Under the pieces are notes generated by a model. It was given only the letters and a program-made list of their open reading frames with translations. It ran no database searches and was not told the origin of the DNA. The position numbers and the translations under genes are program-made. Shown in pieces: positions 60,401-63,183 of a DNA stretch of 64,000 bases (position 1 is its first letter; each line of letters opens with the position of its first letter). The DNA is from Heloderma charlesbogerti (Eukaryota; Chordata; Lepidosauria; Squamata; Helodermatidae): NCBI GenBank assembly GCA_026122225.1, contig JANEZZ010000978.1, forward strand, positions 124,001-188,000, given 5' to 3'.

Positions 60401-63183
60401 CTTCTATTCCCACACACAGATGCATGATTAGTTCTTCACTCTGAGTCAATATTATACCTACGGGGAAAATCCAGCAACACGAGTTCTCTCCGCTGACATG
60501 TAACTTCCTATTATCCAATCCACGGCTGACCACAGGGCAGGGGTGGACAGAAGGTAGATCCCCAGATGTTCTTTCAAGCCCCAGAAGCCCGTTAGCATGG
60601 CCACTGGTCAGGAATGCTGCGAGTTGAAATTTGAAACATCTGGAGATCTACTCACCCTGCCGTAGGGCATGCAGACAACTGAAACCTGTCTACCCCAAAG
60701 CCTCCACCATTTCCCCATTACTGGGATGGGGGTAAGGGGTAGAGCAATCTCCATACACAAGCCCTGAAAATAACTACTTTCATGGCCACCAGTGGCAAGC
60801 AAGACTTGCCTCCAAGTCTGGAAGCTTTTGTAAAAGAGATGAGTTGGTTCTTTGTCTCTTTCAGGCCATCAGACAACTAATTTATTTACTACATGTATAT
60901 CCAACTTTTTTCTATTCTGGAATTCAGGCTGGCTACATGGGGTTCCCAGGTGGTCTCCCCTCCAGACCCAGACCAGCTTAGCTTCAGCAAAGTGGCTGCT
61001 TCACGTGCCTTCAGATGATGCCCTGGGACTAACATATCCATATGCAAGCAAGAGGACCAGTACTTTCTTTTAAGCACATAAGTTTTCTTGACTTATTTAC
61101 AAGGAAACTGCTCAAAATCAGCCACTATGATCAAAGTAATAAGATTCTACCTTGAACAAGATGTGTTGAACCCAGTGAGTCAGATAACAAGTTGCTTGGA
61201 AAGCTAACCAGAGCTTGCAGCCCCCCAACAGAGCAGTACATGTACTTTTCTTTTTCACATCTGGTATGGTTTCACAGAAGAAGAATATTCAATAGGCTTC
61301 CTGCATTATTTGGAATTAATTTGAACTATCAACCCAGTTACCTGCTAATGTTTTTGCAATTATTCAAATAGGAGGAGCCTTAGCTTGGTGGAGCTTTGCA
61401 TGCAGAAGATCCCAATCTCAATTCTGGCATCTCTGGGATTAGGGAGCTGGTGATGGGAAATACTTCTACCTGAGCTTCTGCCAGTCAGCATAGACAATGC
61501 TGGACAAATAGTCTTACCTGCAATAAGGCAGTTTTCTATGTTCCAAACAAACTAAACAAAAATCAGATGCTTTGCTGCTATCAAAATTGAGAAACATCTG
61601 AGAAAGAGATCTGTTTTTAAACACAATAAAACAAATGTCTATAGTGAGGTAACATCCCCAAGAAGGGCTCTGTTGGAAAATATTAAATTTAAACTTGCAC
61701 TGAAGTTAATTGGACCACTACTAATTTATATTAATGGCAAAACTAAGGACACAGATTCTTTTTAGTGGTTTGTTCCCTGGGAAACTCTTGGGCCACTTCA
61801 TGCGTTACAACAGACAGACTCTTGCATTTCCATCATGTGCTTGGCCCTTTCTTTGGGCTATTCCAAGTGTGTGTGTGTGTGTGTGGGGGGGGGAACAGTA
61901 TGTATACACCTCTGTAGGGCTTCAGCAAGCTGTGGTGCCTAGGAGGCATGCCTACAAGTTACTTCCAAACCCACAAATGCCCCTCAGACTTTACGGAAAA
62001 GACACATCAACTTGAGGTGGAAAGATGGGGGAGGGGCAATCTTTTTCTGTAATGAGTATTTCAGCTCCAGCCACATTATGAGCAAATAAACAGCTCACCC
62101 TTGTGGTTCATGAAGGTACCAACAACAAAACAAGTTGAGTGGGGAATAATATGACCAAGGCCACTGCATAACGTCCACCATATATTCTCCACTCAACTAC
62201 TGTAGCCACTTTTTATCTTTCTTACAACGGATTCCTAGCAATGACTACCACAGATGAAAAAATGGGAACACGGCACTGGTCTAAAGGAAAGTTCACAGCA
62301 ATGAGCAACTGTAAAAAAATAAAGGTATTAGCCTCATTATGTGCTGTTAATAGAACCACTTTCCTTCTAAGACGAGGGAGCTGAGAACTTGCGAAGTATC
62401 GCCAATATACCTTTCTGTGTCCAACTAGCCGGTGGGCTTTCTACTCTCGTTTTTTGTGCCTTCCCAATCCCAGAAAGCTGGCCAAGCAGAGCTCGCCCTC
62501 TGGCTGCTCAGCATCCTTCCCACACCAATTATGCAACCCAGAAAAAGAAGCGGGACCGCCAGCCCGGAGGACGGGCACGACGATCTCCTTCGCCCTCCAG
62601 CCGCAGTCCAGCTCCAGCCCCACCGCGCTGCCTGGCCGGCAGGCAAGCCGCTACCGACGCAGCAGCCACTCCAGCTCTTCTCCGGGCCAAGCACCCGATC
62701 CGACGCGCGCCTCCTTGGGCGCAGCGACCGTGCCCCGAGGCCAACGGCCCGGCACGGCAGCCCGAGCGCCCCGCCTCCCCAGCCGGCGGAAGAGCCCCGC
62801 GGGCGCCGGACGGAGCGGAGCAGGGCCGCCCGCGCAGCCACAAACTTTGCCGCGGCGCCTCCTCCGCGCCGGCAGCAGGCCCGGGAGAGGGCCCGCCAAG
62901 CCCGCCCGCCGGCGGCCAGGCCCGCCTCCCGAGGCCGGCGGCGGCGCCGGCCCTCGGGGAGCCCCGGCCGGAGAGCTGGACGCGAGCGGGCGGCCGAGCG
63001 CTCCACCGGCGCCGGGGCGTCGGGCGCGGGGCGTCCCCGGGCAGGAGGGGCCCCGGCCGCGCCCGGAACCGGCCGCGCTTCCCCGGCGCCGGCGCCGAGA
63101 GGCGGCCCGGCCTCGGGCCCGCCTCGGCCGCGGGGACCGCGCGGGAGGCCCCCATCGCCCCTCACCTGCACATGATCCGCCAT
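396..63183 (-). CDS. XPO7: XPO7 (exportin-7 / RanBP16), 5' half: exons 1-16
   Basis: Exportin-7 is an importin-beta-superfamily, RanGTP-dependent nuclear transport receptor built from HEAT-type helical repeats; it carries cargo through the nuclear pore. Sixteen minus-strand exons join in frame to about 622 codons, beginning [15 protein letters not shown] and ending ...LLNDLSIG, which I recognise as XPO7 along its whole length. The family member is about 1,087 residues, so roughly 57% is here and the C-terminal part lies left of base 1. The importin-beta N-terminal domain falls in exons 2-3 (about residues 30-96). Exon sizes are 18, 147, 94, 167, 66, 105, 166, 74, 120, 147, 173, 194, 106, 136, 74 and 81 bases; all phases agree and no stop or frameshift was seen, so the gene looks intact. 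Intron 1 is about 41 kb and filled with transposons. XPO7 rather than the paralogue RANBP17 is judged from memory of the protein. Confidence 0.97.
1185..1265 (+). repeat. End of a hAT-type MITE (CAGGGGTGG terminus)
   Basis: Begins CAGGGGTGGAGAACC followed by TTTTTCAGTCCAAGG, the terminus of a common reptile hAT-derived element in which this motif starts the terminal inverted repeat. The other end was not located with confidence. Confidence 0.4.
1988..2115 (+). repeat. ~130-base direct repeat, copy 1
   Basis: Shares GCAGAGTTGCAGAAGA, GCTGAAAGTCTGAGATA, the CTTGCAAA-CTGTC block, GGGATCCTG and CCATGG in the same order with 3897-4035. It may be part of an interspersed element rather than a local duplication. 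Confidence 0.5.
2268..2357 (+). repeat. Relic of a short 'GCAATCCTA' MITE
   Basis: CACAATCCCAAG...TTCAATGGGACTTACTCC...TAGGATTACAGCC matches the layout of the cleaner copy at 41835-41922: near-complementary ends around a GGGCTTACT-like centre. Confidence 0.4.
3559..3632 (-). CDS. XPO7: XPO7 exon 15 (residues 572-596)
   Basis: Encodes [16 protein letters not shown]...FIGK plus AT of an Ile codon. The acceptor is CTTCTAG and the donor GTAAGT. Confidence 0.96.
3897..4035 (+). repeat. ~130-base direct repeat, copy 2
   Basis: Partner of 1988-2115, with an extra internal duplication of AGGCTGAAAGTCTAAA. It runs directly into an L2-like LINE, so both copies may be 5' parts of such elements. Confidence 0.5.
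4036..4985 (+). mobile_element. L2/CR1-like LINE, 3' end of ORF2 and tail, decayed
   Basis: Broken translations include [31 protein letters not shown] and SLEAHVAL, then a [14 protein letters not shown] stretch, the end of the reverse transcriptase of an L2-type element. An AT-rich 3' UTR follows, ending GGGCGGGATACAAGAATGAT with a GATA/GATG tail (about 4950-4980). Many stops and frameshifts; 5' truncated. Confidence 0.7.
5110..5245 (-). CDS. XPO7: XPO7 exon 14 (residues 526-571)
   Basis: Encodes (R)[16 protein letters not shown]...VQKSSK. The acceptor is TTCCCAG and the donor GTAAAT. Confidence 0.97.
5246..7532. other. XPO7 intron 13 with degenerate MITE relics
   Basis: About 2.3 kb. Bases 5860-5935 and 6590-6800 contain repeated AAACCACA-, AAGCCACTCTGAA- and CACCATGGGTT-type words typical of the palindromic GGGTTCACAC MITE family seen at 13250-13505, but too decayed to delimit. 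No gene seen. Confidence 0.5.
7533..7638 (-). CDS. XPO7: XPO7 exon 13 (residues 491-526)
   Basis: Encodes (G)[15 protein letters not shown]...DGELVC plus two bases of Arg. The acceptor is GTTTCAG and the donor GTAGGA. Identified from splice sites and the XPO7 match. Confidence 0.95.
7639..8289. other. XPO7 intron 12 with possible old CR1 tail
   Basis: Bases 7720-7790 (AAGGCTGGAAAGGACTTCAAGG) resemble the reverse complement of an archosaur-style CR1 3' end. Nothing else recognised apart from a short A-run near 7828. Confidence 0.35.
8290..8483 (-). CDS. XPO7: XPO7 exon 12 (residues 426-491)
   Basis: Encodes (R)[16 protein letters not shown]...VDVAVQE plus one base of a Gly codon. The acceptor is TTGTGCAG and the donor GTGAGT. 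The segment just before the donor ([12 protein letters not shown]) looks like its least conserved part. Confidence 0.97.
8484..8876. other. XPO7 intron 11
   Basis: Short intron (393 bases); no repeat or other feature recognised. Confidence 0.7.
8877..9049 (-). CDS. XPO7: XPO7 exon 11 (residues 369-426)
   Basis: Encodes [16 protein letters not shown]...ESVHIIL plus two bases of an Arg codon. The acceptor is TTGTGCAG and the donor GTAAAG. Confidence 0.97.
9050..9644. other. XPO7 intron 10
   Basis: No repeat or other feature recognised; the short ORFs here are non-coding by appearance. Confidence 0.7.
9645..9791 (-). CDS. XPO7: XPO7 exon 10 (residues 320-368)
   Basis: Forty-nine codons, [15 protein letters not shown]...FTVTSLQ, with a TTTCTCAG acceptor and GTGGGA donor, phase 0. 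Confidence 0.97.
9792..11241. other. XPO7 intron 9
   Basis: About 1.45 kb. Contains one interspersed-repeat piece near 10415-10485 (listed separately). Otherwise unremarkable. Confidence 0.7.
10415..10485 (+). repeat. Piece of a dispersed reptile repeat ('AGGTGCTACAAGACTC')
   Basis: AAGGTGCTACAAGACTCTTC then TAGACTAACATGGCTACTCC, words I associate with a widespread reptile repeat. Its other half (CGAAAGCTTATGCC) occurs at 51990-52036. Class not determined. Confidence 0.5.
11242..11361 (-). CDS. XPO7: XPO7 exon 9 (residues 280-319)
   Basis: Forty codons, [14 protein letters not shown]...ILENPQ. The acceptor is CTTTAG and the donor GTGAGT, phase 0 at both ends. Confidence 0.96.
11631..11704 (-). 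CDS. XPO7: XPO7 exon 8 (residues 255-279)
   Basis: Encodes (A)[16 protein letters not shown]...FSPL between a CTTTCAG acceptor and a GTAAGT donor. Confidence 0.95.
12861..13110 (+). mobile_element. tRNA-derived SINE (full-length, AATAAA-rich tail)
   Basis: Starts AGAGCCAGTGTGGTGTAATG with an A-box-like TGGTGTAATGGTTAG and a B-box-like GGGTTCTACTC. The conserved body (GGGTGACTTTGGGC, ACCTACCTCACAGG, TTGTTGTGAGGATAA) follows, ending in an AATAAA-type tail. It is a SINE rather than a functional tRNA gene. Confidence 0.75.
13250..13505. mobile_element. Fold-back MITE, 'AACCCACGGTGGCTTAAATAA' family
   Basis: Arms at about 13262-13310 and 13448-13497 are imperfect reverse complements: GATCACTGCAGCCCGCC and TTTATTTAAGCCAC on one side, GGCTTAAATAA and GTGGGCTGCGGTGATC on the other. 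Related pieces lie at 33424-33640 and 39940-40215. No coding capacity. Confidence 0.65.
14088..14253 (-). CDS. XPO7: XPO7 exon 7 (residues 200-255)
   Basis: Encodes [15 protein letters not shown]... to TSWRS plus one base. The acceptor is TTGGTAG. The donor reads TCAG|GTCTGG, which is poor, but frame continuity with exon 8 (the split Ala codon G|CG) fixes it. Confidence 0.95.
14254..14856. other. XPO7 intron 6
   Basis: No repeat or other feature recognised. Confidence 0.7.
14857..14961 (-). CDS. XPO7: XPO7 exon 6 (residues 165-199)
   Basis: Thirty-five codons, [16 protein letters not shown]...NLLKQ, with a CTCTAG acceptor and GTAAGA donor, phase 0. No ATG-initiated ORF reveals it; it was recognised from the translation and splice sites. 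Confidence 0.95.
14962..16557. other. XPO7 intron 5
   Basis: About 1.6 kb. A short LINE/SINE 3' tail (AAGGCAGGGTATAAATCAATC) lies at about 15690-15745. Nothing else recognised. Confidence 0.6.
16558..16623 (-). CDS. XPO7: XPO7 exon 5 (residues 143-164)
   Basis: Twenty-two codons, [10 protein letters not shown]...NEINQ, with a CTCCAG acceptor and GTAAGT donor, phase 0 at both ends. This is the smallest internal exon in the window. Confidence 0.95.
17150..17575 (+). mobile_element. L2-like LINE 3' end
   Basis: TTGGCTTTAAAAGCCCTGCA followed by broken codons for a Y-R-E-L-L...[12 protein letters not shown] stretch and a TTTTATTCTGCTGTTT-rich 3' UTR, as at the end of the L2-like element at 4036-4985. 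Decayed and 5' truncated. Confidence 0.6.
17820..18435 (+). mobile_element. CR1 LINE 3' end with internal MITE
   Basis: Contains the CR1 end-of-ORF2 blocks GGGAGATTCAGGACAG, AAGTACTTCTTC and TGGAATTCACTGCC, and ends in GGCCTCCAAGGTTCCTTCCA plus CTATGATTC, the CR1 terminus. A short palindromic insert (GGTGCAATCCTATGC ... ATTGCATCC) interrupts it at about 17960-18065. Confidence 0.7.
18440..18625 (+). mobile_element. Second CR1-type 3' end
   Basis: Body blocks ATCAATGGCTAGAGGTCATG, CATCTGGTTGGCCACTGTG, GGATACTGGACTAGATAAGC and TTTGATCCAGCAGGG are those of another squamate CR1 lineage, placed directly after the preceding one in the same orientation. Confidence 0.65.
18814..18980 (-). CDS. XPO7: XPO7 exon 4 (residues 87-142)
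   Basis: Completes the split Arg and encodes [13 protein letters not shown]... to TRFLQ. The acceptor is TTTTTCAG. The donor, CAG|GTTGGC, is weak after the GT. Ends in phase 0. Confidence 0.96.
18981..19761. other. XPO7 intron 3
   Basis: No repeat or other feature recognised. Confidence 0.7.
19762..19855 (-). CDS. XPO7: XPO7 exon 3 (residues 56-87)
   Basis: Encodes [14 protein letters not shown]...EQRIDI plus the first base of an Arg codon. It has a TTTTACAG acceptor and a GTAAGT donor. No ATG-initiated reading frame displays it well; it was found by splice sites and protein match. Confidence 0.96.
20976..21012 (+). repeat. Imperfect (ATCC/ATCT)n microsatellite
   Basis: Tandem CTATCCATCCATCTATCC-type units, about 35 bases. 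Confidence 0.7.
21329..21360. repeat. Perfect 32-base palindrome
   Basis: Two 16-base halves, AGCTCCCCTTTCCCTA and TAGGGAAAGGGGAGCT, meet with no spacer. The arms extend about five more bases with one mismatch. A related CTATAGGGAGGGG word lies at about 21382-21395, suggesting a MITE remnant. Confidence 0.85.
21569..21715 (-). CDS. XPO7: XPO7 exon 2 (residues 7-55)
   Basis: Forty-nine codons from [10 protein letters not shown] to LLLERGS, bounded by a TTTCAG acceptor and a GTACGT donor, phase 0 at both ends. It starts the importin-beta N-terminal (Ran-binding side) helical region. Confidence 0.97.
22796..22990 (+). mobile_element. tRNA-derived SINE ('GCAGAAGGTCCCAGG' family)
   Basis: CAGTGGTACTGCGCATGC, GCAGAAGGGCCCAGG and ATCCCTGGCATCTC form the tRNA-like head. 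The body is CCTGCCTGAAGCCCTGG, GATGGACCAGTGGTCTG and AAGGCAGCTTCCTATG. Nearly complete; other copies are at 23767, 36250, 40298 and 61372. Confidence 0.7.
23555..23880 (+). repeat. Compound repeat arm carrying a truncated SINE (left copy)
   Basis: About 210 bases of unclassified sequence followed by a truncated tRNA-type SINE (23767-23878: CAGTGGCAGAGCACATG, AGAAGGTCCCAGG, CCCAGCATCTCC). The same arrangement occurs reverse-complemented at 36246-36565, and both adjoin the hAT-like element at the same point. Confidence 0.75.
23881..25018 (+). mobile_element. hAT-like non-autonomous element, partial copy
   Basis: Collinear with the near-full copy at 50465-51940: TGTTACCCAGCCTTTACTC, AAGCCATGGGGGAAAATG, TTTAGGGATGCTCCAAG, TCTGGACTTGTTCTGGTTAG, AATAACAGGTTGAGATTGC-like, GATGATTCAGATGTTTCAGGG. 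Its first ~100 bases are replaced by the SINE-bearing unit, and its 3' end abuts a CR1. A small LINE-tail insertion sits near 24405-24458. Confidence 0.65.
25702..25868 (-). mobile_element. CR1 3' fragment nested in a CR1
   Basis: A second CR1 3' terminus of about 165 bases splits the host ORF2 sequence. Comparison with 53830-53860 shows the host reading from GTTTGTGATCTAC to GACAATTCCAAGATCC without this insert. Severe 5' truncation is typical of CR1 insertion. Confidence 0.8.
26943..27228 (+). mobile_element. RTE/BovB-like LINE 3' fragment with (ATC)n tail
   Basis: Encodes [33 protein letters not shown] and [14 protein letters not shown], then QTRLNG and a stop: the C-terminus of RTE/BovB-type ORF2. 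It ends in an ATCATC tail. TTGCCA flanks both sides (26937-26942 and 27229-27234), a plausible target-site duplication. The reading frame of the fragment is intact, so it is younger than the CR1 around it. Confidence 0.8.
28319..29655 (-). mobile_element. L2-like LINE with 270-codon reverse-transcriptase ORF
   Basis: ORF at 29511-28699 encodes the RT palm and thumb: [47 protein letters not shown], then [29 protein letters not shown] and LNWLPVVFW. The catalytic box reads CADD where YADD is usual. The 3' UTR at 28319-28690 ends in a TTTATTAAATTTATTAAT-type tail (reverse complement). The 5' end is truncated. Nested inside a CR1. CR1/L2 superfamily; the exact clade is uncertain. Confidence 0.85.
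30060..30489 (+). mobile_element. hAT-like element, 3' end, split by a MITE
   Basis: Matches (reverse complement) the start of the copy at 57260-58742: TTATTCAGACAG, ATTTTATGAGCAAA, then AAGCAACAAAGTGACTTTA and the terminal TTTACATCTCTA. A palindromic MITE interrupts it at 30222-30345. Confidence 0.65.
30222..30345. mobile_element. Palindromic MITE ('CCTCCAGATGTTTTGGAC' family)
   Basis: CCTCAACCTGGTGCCCTCC and AGATGTTTTGGACTAC on one side, GTCCAAAACATCT and CCAGATTGGGG on the other: about 125 bases folding on itself. Further copies at 49246-49382, 55583-55715, 60195-60335 and, more diverged, 60537-60661. Confidence 0.7.
30545..30660 (-). repeat. LINE/SINE 3' tail (TTTA)n plus 'CTGGGCGGTTTACAA'
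   Basis: TTTATTTATTTA-type run, then CTATACCGCCCAATAGCCG and CTCTGGGCGGTTTACAA: the reverse complement of a common squamate LINE 3' UTR. Confidence 0.65.
30701..30850 (-). mobile_element. hAT-like element, terminal 150 bases
   Basis: Begins TAGAGATGCAAGATTTCTAG and AAATGTTGAAGCCAAG, matching the terminus at 57260; continues to AAAGTCACTTTATTGCTT. It may be the detached end of the copy resumed at 33150. Confidence 0.6.
33424..33640. mobile_element. Palindromic MITE ('GGGTTCAGACATCACG')
   Basis: GGGTTCAGACATCACGATAA opens the element; repeated AACCCA(T/C)(G/C)GTGG-type words in alternating orientation form local hairpins, ending GGGCCATCATGTCATCTGG. Same broad family as 13250-13505. Confidence 0.5.
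34373..35703 (-). mobile_element. CR1 LINE with large internal deletion
   Basis: The 3' terminus (34373-34755) is joined directly to the N-terminal part of reverse transcriptase (CACTCTAGGGTGCAGTTCACC at about 34750), then to endonuclease sequence ([27 protein letters not shown]) ending near 35703. The central RT region present at 25870-26500 is missing. ORFs are broken. Confidence 0.85.
36246..36565 (-). repeat. Compound repeat arm carrying a truncated SINE (right copy)
   Basis: Reverse complement of 23555-23880: GAGTTTCAGGCAGGATTC, GATGCTGGGGATTGAACC, CTGTGATACAGCTCC, AAATGGCAGCAATATCCC, CTGACGGTCCTTGCCC, TGTACCATCCATTGTTTC. Adjoins the hAT-like element just as the left copy does. Confidence 0.75.
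36668..36850 (-). repeat. LINE 3' tail
   Basis: TTATTATTATTTATTAAATG followed by GTCGCCTCCCATTGC and an A-rich stretch: the reverse complement of an L2/CR1-type 3' UTR. Confidence 0.5.
37225..37700. mobile_element. Long-hairpin (fold-back) element inserted in CR1 endonuclease
   Basis: Nearly the whole segment is an inverted repeat centred near 37480. Clearest matches: GCAAAATGGCATCTTAAGAG / TCCGAGATGCCATTTTGC and TTGCATAGATTGTGGCCG / GGCTGCATCTACGCAA. No ORF of note. Ends near GGGTTCACACAATGAGTG suggest kinship with the GGGTTCACAC MITEs. It splits a recognisable endonuclease domain, so it arrived after the CR1. Confidence 0.75.
38641..38790 (-). mobile_element. CR1 3' fragment nested in the plus-strand CR1
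   Basis: About 150 bases of CR1 terminus (TCATAGAATCATAGAACAGT, GTCCAACCCCCTGCTC) in opposite orientation, interrupting the open frame between KGVLKEDN and [12 protein letters not shown]. Confidence 0.8.
39940..40215. mobile_element. Degenerate GGGTTCACAC-type MITE
   Basis: Contains TGGTTTGCACCATC, ACCCGGGTGTACAACATAAC, ATTCAAAATGGCTGCC and CACCATGGTTTATTTAAGCC, words shared with 13250-13505, and ends CAGTTGTGTGAACCG. Confidence 0.5.
40298..40485 (+). mobile_element. tRNA-derived SINE
   Basis: GGGGCTGCAGCTCAGTGGC, GCAGAAGGTCTCAGG, TCAATTCCTGGCATCTCC, CTGCCTGAAACCCTGG and GGAAGCTTCCTATG: same family as 22796-22990, nearly complete. Confidence 0.75.
41835..41922. mobile_element. Short palindromic MITE ('GGTGCAATCCTAT')
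   Basis: GGTGCAATCCTATAAATA at one end and TTATAGGATTGCAGCC at the other, around CCATTGAGCTCAATAGGGC: about 88 bases. Confidence 0.65.
43480..43965. mobile_element. Fold-back element with ~140-base terminal inverted repeats
   Basis: Left arm 43489-43626 and right arm 43812-43952 are about 80-85% reverse complementary by eye: AAAACCAAAGTTAAGGC, GGCTCAAGCTCCACAAAACC, CTGGAAGC and GTCACAAATTGT pair with their mirror. The ~185-base centre (GGATTCCTCTAGCACTAC ... CATCCTCCCCATCTG) recurs at 46490-46640 and 47440-47570. No transposase. Confidence 0.75.
44458..44566. repeat. Left arm of a ~105-base inverted repeat pair
   Basis: GCAGAGTGGGTAGTTTTCCC ... GGCCAAGATCTGCTG ... GGAATGGTTAGATAAATTGG is almost perfectly repeated in reverse complement at 45852-45957. 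The arms enclose a MITE end, an L1-like fragment and a CR1. Confidence 0.8.
44636..44704 (+). repeat. End of a hAT-type MITE ('CAGGGGTCCCCAAACTTTTT')
   Basis: CAGGGGTCCCCAAACTTTTT then GGACCCGTGGGCAC and GTGGGCACCACCACAAAATG. A related piece is at 46376-46470 (GGCAAACCTTTCAGACC, GGGCACCATCACAAAATAG). Confidence 0.55.
44705..45835 (+). mobile_element. L1-like LINE 3' fragment, split by a CR1
   Basis: Encodes [17 protein letters not shown], then a CCHC-type knuckle [19 protein letters not shown], as at the C-terminus of L1/Tx1-type ORF2. After the CR1 insertion (45019-45528) it resumes with [32 protein letters not shown] and ends at an AATAAAAAC polyadenylation-like signal near 45822. The only L1-like sequence I see in the window. 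Confidence 0.7.
45019..45528 (+). mobile_element. CR1 3' end inserted in the L1-like fragment
   Basis: GGCCTCATCTGGAGTAGTGT through GAAGAGAAGACTGAGGGGAG to the terminus CTTCCAACCCTACTATTCTG. About 510 bases of ORF2 C-terminus and 3' UTR, opposite in orientation to the CR1s at 25038 and 53188. Confidence 0.85.
45852..45957. repeat. Right arm of a ~105-base inverted repeat pair
   Basis: Reverse complement of 44458-44566 (CCCAATTTATCTAACCATTC ... CAGATCTTGGCC ... GGGAAAACTACCCACTCC), with few differences. Confidence 0.8.
46490..47570. mobile_element. Larger fold-back element related to 43480-43965
   Basis: Left arm about 46515-46720 and right arm about 47360-47565 are reverse complements: GATGGGGAGGATGGAGTG / CACTCCATCCTCCCCATC and GGATGGGTTAAACAGTGA / CACTGTTTAACCCATCC. 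The 640-base interior is unclassified and has no convincing ORF. Bases 47575-47725 continue with the outer arm of the 43480 family. Confidence 0.7.
47730..48022 (+). mobile_element. L2-like LINE 3' UTR and tail
   Basis: TTGTTTTAGTTGTTTTAAAT, GAACTCCTCAGAGAGC and TTTAGCTATTGGGC, then an AATAAATAAATCATCATCAT tail. It interrupts a fold-back arm whose remainder (CTCTGGTCTTAAACTGACAG) resumes at about 48024. Confidence 0.6.
49246..49382. mobile_element. Palindromic MITE ('CCTCCAGATGTTTTGGC')
   Basis: AGGGGTGGGAAACTTGTAAC, CCTCCAGATATTCTGG and ACAACTCCCATCATCCC pair with GATGGGAGTTGT, CCAGATGTTTTGG and ACAAGTTGCCCACCTC. Confidence 0.75.
50240..50312 (-). repeat. Piece of the 'AAAGCTTATGCC' dispersed repeat
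   Basis: AGTTTCCAGAGGTGTAGGC, GCATGTTAATCC and GTCTACTTCATCAGATGCAT correspond to the segment next to the one at 51990-52036. Confidence 0.4.
50465..51940 (+). mobile_element. hAT-like non-autonomous DNA transposon, near-full copy (~1.48 kb)
   Basis: Starts TAGAGATGTGAAGG and ends near TTTACATATCTT, a decayed mirror of the start. It is the same length and, reversed, the same order as 57260-58742. Diagnostic blocks: TGTTACCCAGCCTTTACTC, GGATGCTCCAAGTCATG, CTGGACTTGTTCTGGTTAG, GCAACATGTGGGTTAGCCC, AACAGGTTGAGATTGCTTAC, GATGTTTCAGGGACTAC. No long ORF, so it has no transposase of its own. An insertion of about 110 bases (near 51325-51430) is absent from other copies. Target-site duplication not clear here. 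Confidence 0.65.
51975..52036 (+). repeat. Piece of a dispersed reptile repeat
   Basis: CATCTGATGAAGAAGACTGT and CCGCGAAAGCTTATGCC match a repeat I know from reptile genomes (GTCCACGAAAGCTTATGCC). Confidence 0.5.
52050..52440 (+). mobile_element. hAT-like element, 5' third only
   Basis: TTGGATTATGAAATAC, TGTTACCCAGCCTTTATCC, ATAAGACTAGAAATTTAAAA, AGCCATGGGGGAATTT and ATTTAGGGATGCTCTGAG are collinear with 50570-50860. Confidence 0.65.
52560..53060 (+). mobile_element. CR1-type LINE, ORF2 C-terminus
   Basis: GCGTGACCACATTTAGAATA, CTGTGTACAGTTCTGGTCGC, GGAGACATGATAAGGGTGTA and AAGGAAGTACTTCTTCACAC are CR1 ORF2 end sequence of a lineage different from the copies at 25038 and 53188. It retains a short frame ([16 protein letters not shown]). 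Confidence 0.75.
53188..55208 (-). mobile_element. CR1 LINE with ORF1 joined to ORF2 3' half through an inverted segment
   Basis: ORF1 (55169-54549) begins [15 protein letters not shown] with two further CxxC pairs (CNKC), a Glu/Gln-rich coiled coil ([19 protein letters not shown]) and ends near the esterase start. Bases 54459-54655 hold ORF1 sequence in the opposite (plus) orientation, including VVVGDSLL, the GDSL-type esterase block. The ORF2 3' half follows ([13 protein letters not shown] near 54300; [28 protein letters not shown]) down to the 3' terminus at 53188. Endonuclease and early RT are absent. Confidence 0.88.
54505..54745. repeat. Inverted duplication inside the CR1
   Basis: GGGGAACCTGCATGAGAG...GAGGCGATGAAACCC...GCCTACAACAAC (54512-54583) is mirrored by GTTGTCGTTGTAGGC...GGTTTCATCGCCTC...CTCTCATGCAGGTTCCCC (about 54673-54745). 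Confidence 0.85.
55305..55500 (-). mobile_element. L2-like LINE RT fragment
   Basis: Minus strand encodes [25 protein letters not shown], the same block as the element at 28319-29655, then breaks. It adjoins the 5' side of the CR1 at 53188-55208. Confidence 0.75.
55583..55715. mobile_element. Palindromic MITE nested in a hAT-like remnant
   Basis: CCTTCCCCAACCTGGTTCCC, TCCAGATGTTTTGGACTAC on the left; AAGCCCAAAATATCTGGAGG and CCAGGGTGGGAAAGGC on the right. Confidence 0.75.
55716..55872 (+). mobile_element. hAT-like element, 3' terminus
   Basis: AAGGCAACAAAGTGGCTTTA, AAGAGTGCTTTAAAAAGG, CCATGGCTTCAAAATTTCC and the terminal TTTACATCTCTA, as at 30350-30489. Confidence 0.65.
57260..58742 (-). 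mobile_element. hAT-like non-autonomous DNA transposon, full copy with target-site duplication
   Basis: On the plus strand it begins TAGAGATGTAAAG and ends TTCCCATCTCTA, a terminal inverted repeat of at least 8 bases fitting the hAT end rule (C/T)A(A/G)NG. TGTACAGG (57252-57259) and TGTGCAGG (58743-58750) flank it: an 8-base target-site duplication with one mismatch, the length expected for hAT. 1483 bases; no ORF above about 70 codons. Contains a short (AC)n near 57305. Confidence 0.75.
58815..59407. mobile_element. hAT-type MITE ('CAGGAATGAGGAACC'), interrupted by a CR1 tail
   Basis: Begins CAGGAATGAGGAACCTCTGG and ends CAAAATAGATTCCCTATCCCTG, a decayed inverted repeat of the CAGGGGTGGGGAACC kind seen at 1185. 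The interior has G-rich and CA-rich stretches and no transposase. A CR1 3' tail interrupts it. Confidence 0.6.
58957..59033 (+). mobile_element. CR1 3' terminus (~77 bases)
   Basis: GGATTCCTGCATTGAGCAGG through CCTTCCAACCCTACTATTCT and ATGATTC: the extreme CR1 end. Confidence 0.85.
60195..60335. mobile_element. Palindromic MITE
   Basis: GGATGGGAATCCTGTGGCCC, CATCATCCCTGACTATTGGC on one side; CTGATGGGAATTGTAGTCC and GGCTACACGTTCCCCACC on the other. Confidence 0.75.
60537..60661. mobile_element. Palindromic MITE, diverged copy
   Basis: GCAGGGGTGGACAGAAGG, TAGATCCCCAGATGTT on the left pair with AACATCTGGAGATCTA and CTCACCCTGCC on the right. Confidence 0.65.
61372..61544 (+). mobile_element. 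tRNA-derived SINE, diverged
   Basis: TGGTGGAGCTTTGCATGCAG, AGATCCCAATCTCAATTC, CTGGCATCTCTGGGA, GCCAGTCAGCATAGACAATG and ATAAGGCAGTTTTCTATG. Confidence 0.65.
61869..61896 (+). repeat. (TG)n(G)n simple repeat
   Basis: About ten GT units followed by a run of G. Confidence 0.9.
63166..63183 (-). CDS. XPO7: XPO7 exon 1 (coding part, residues 1-6)
   Basis: The start codon sits at 63183-63181 and encodes MADHVQ before a GTGAGG donor (phase 0). The start context has A at -3 and G at +4, a strong Kozak match. MADHVQ followed by SLAQLENLC is the standard XPO7 N-terminus. Two out-of-frame ATGs lie 10 and 14 bases upstream. Confidence 0.93.

Larger units (their letters stand above)
21716..63165. other. 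XPO7: XPO7 intron 1 (about 41.4 kb)
   Basis: Spans the exon 2 acceptor to the exon 1 donor. It is dominated by retrotransposons and MITEs listed separately. Stretches in which I recognised nothing: 21716-22790, 31160-32290 (G-rich but uninformative), 40560-41830, 41930-43470, 46730-47360, 48060-49240, 49390-50230, 55880-57250, 59410-60190, 60670-61370 and 61550-62380. No second host gene is evident. Confidence 0.9.
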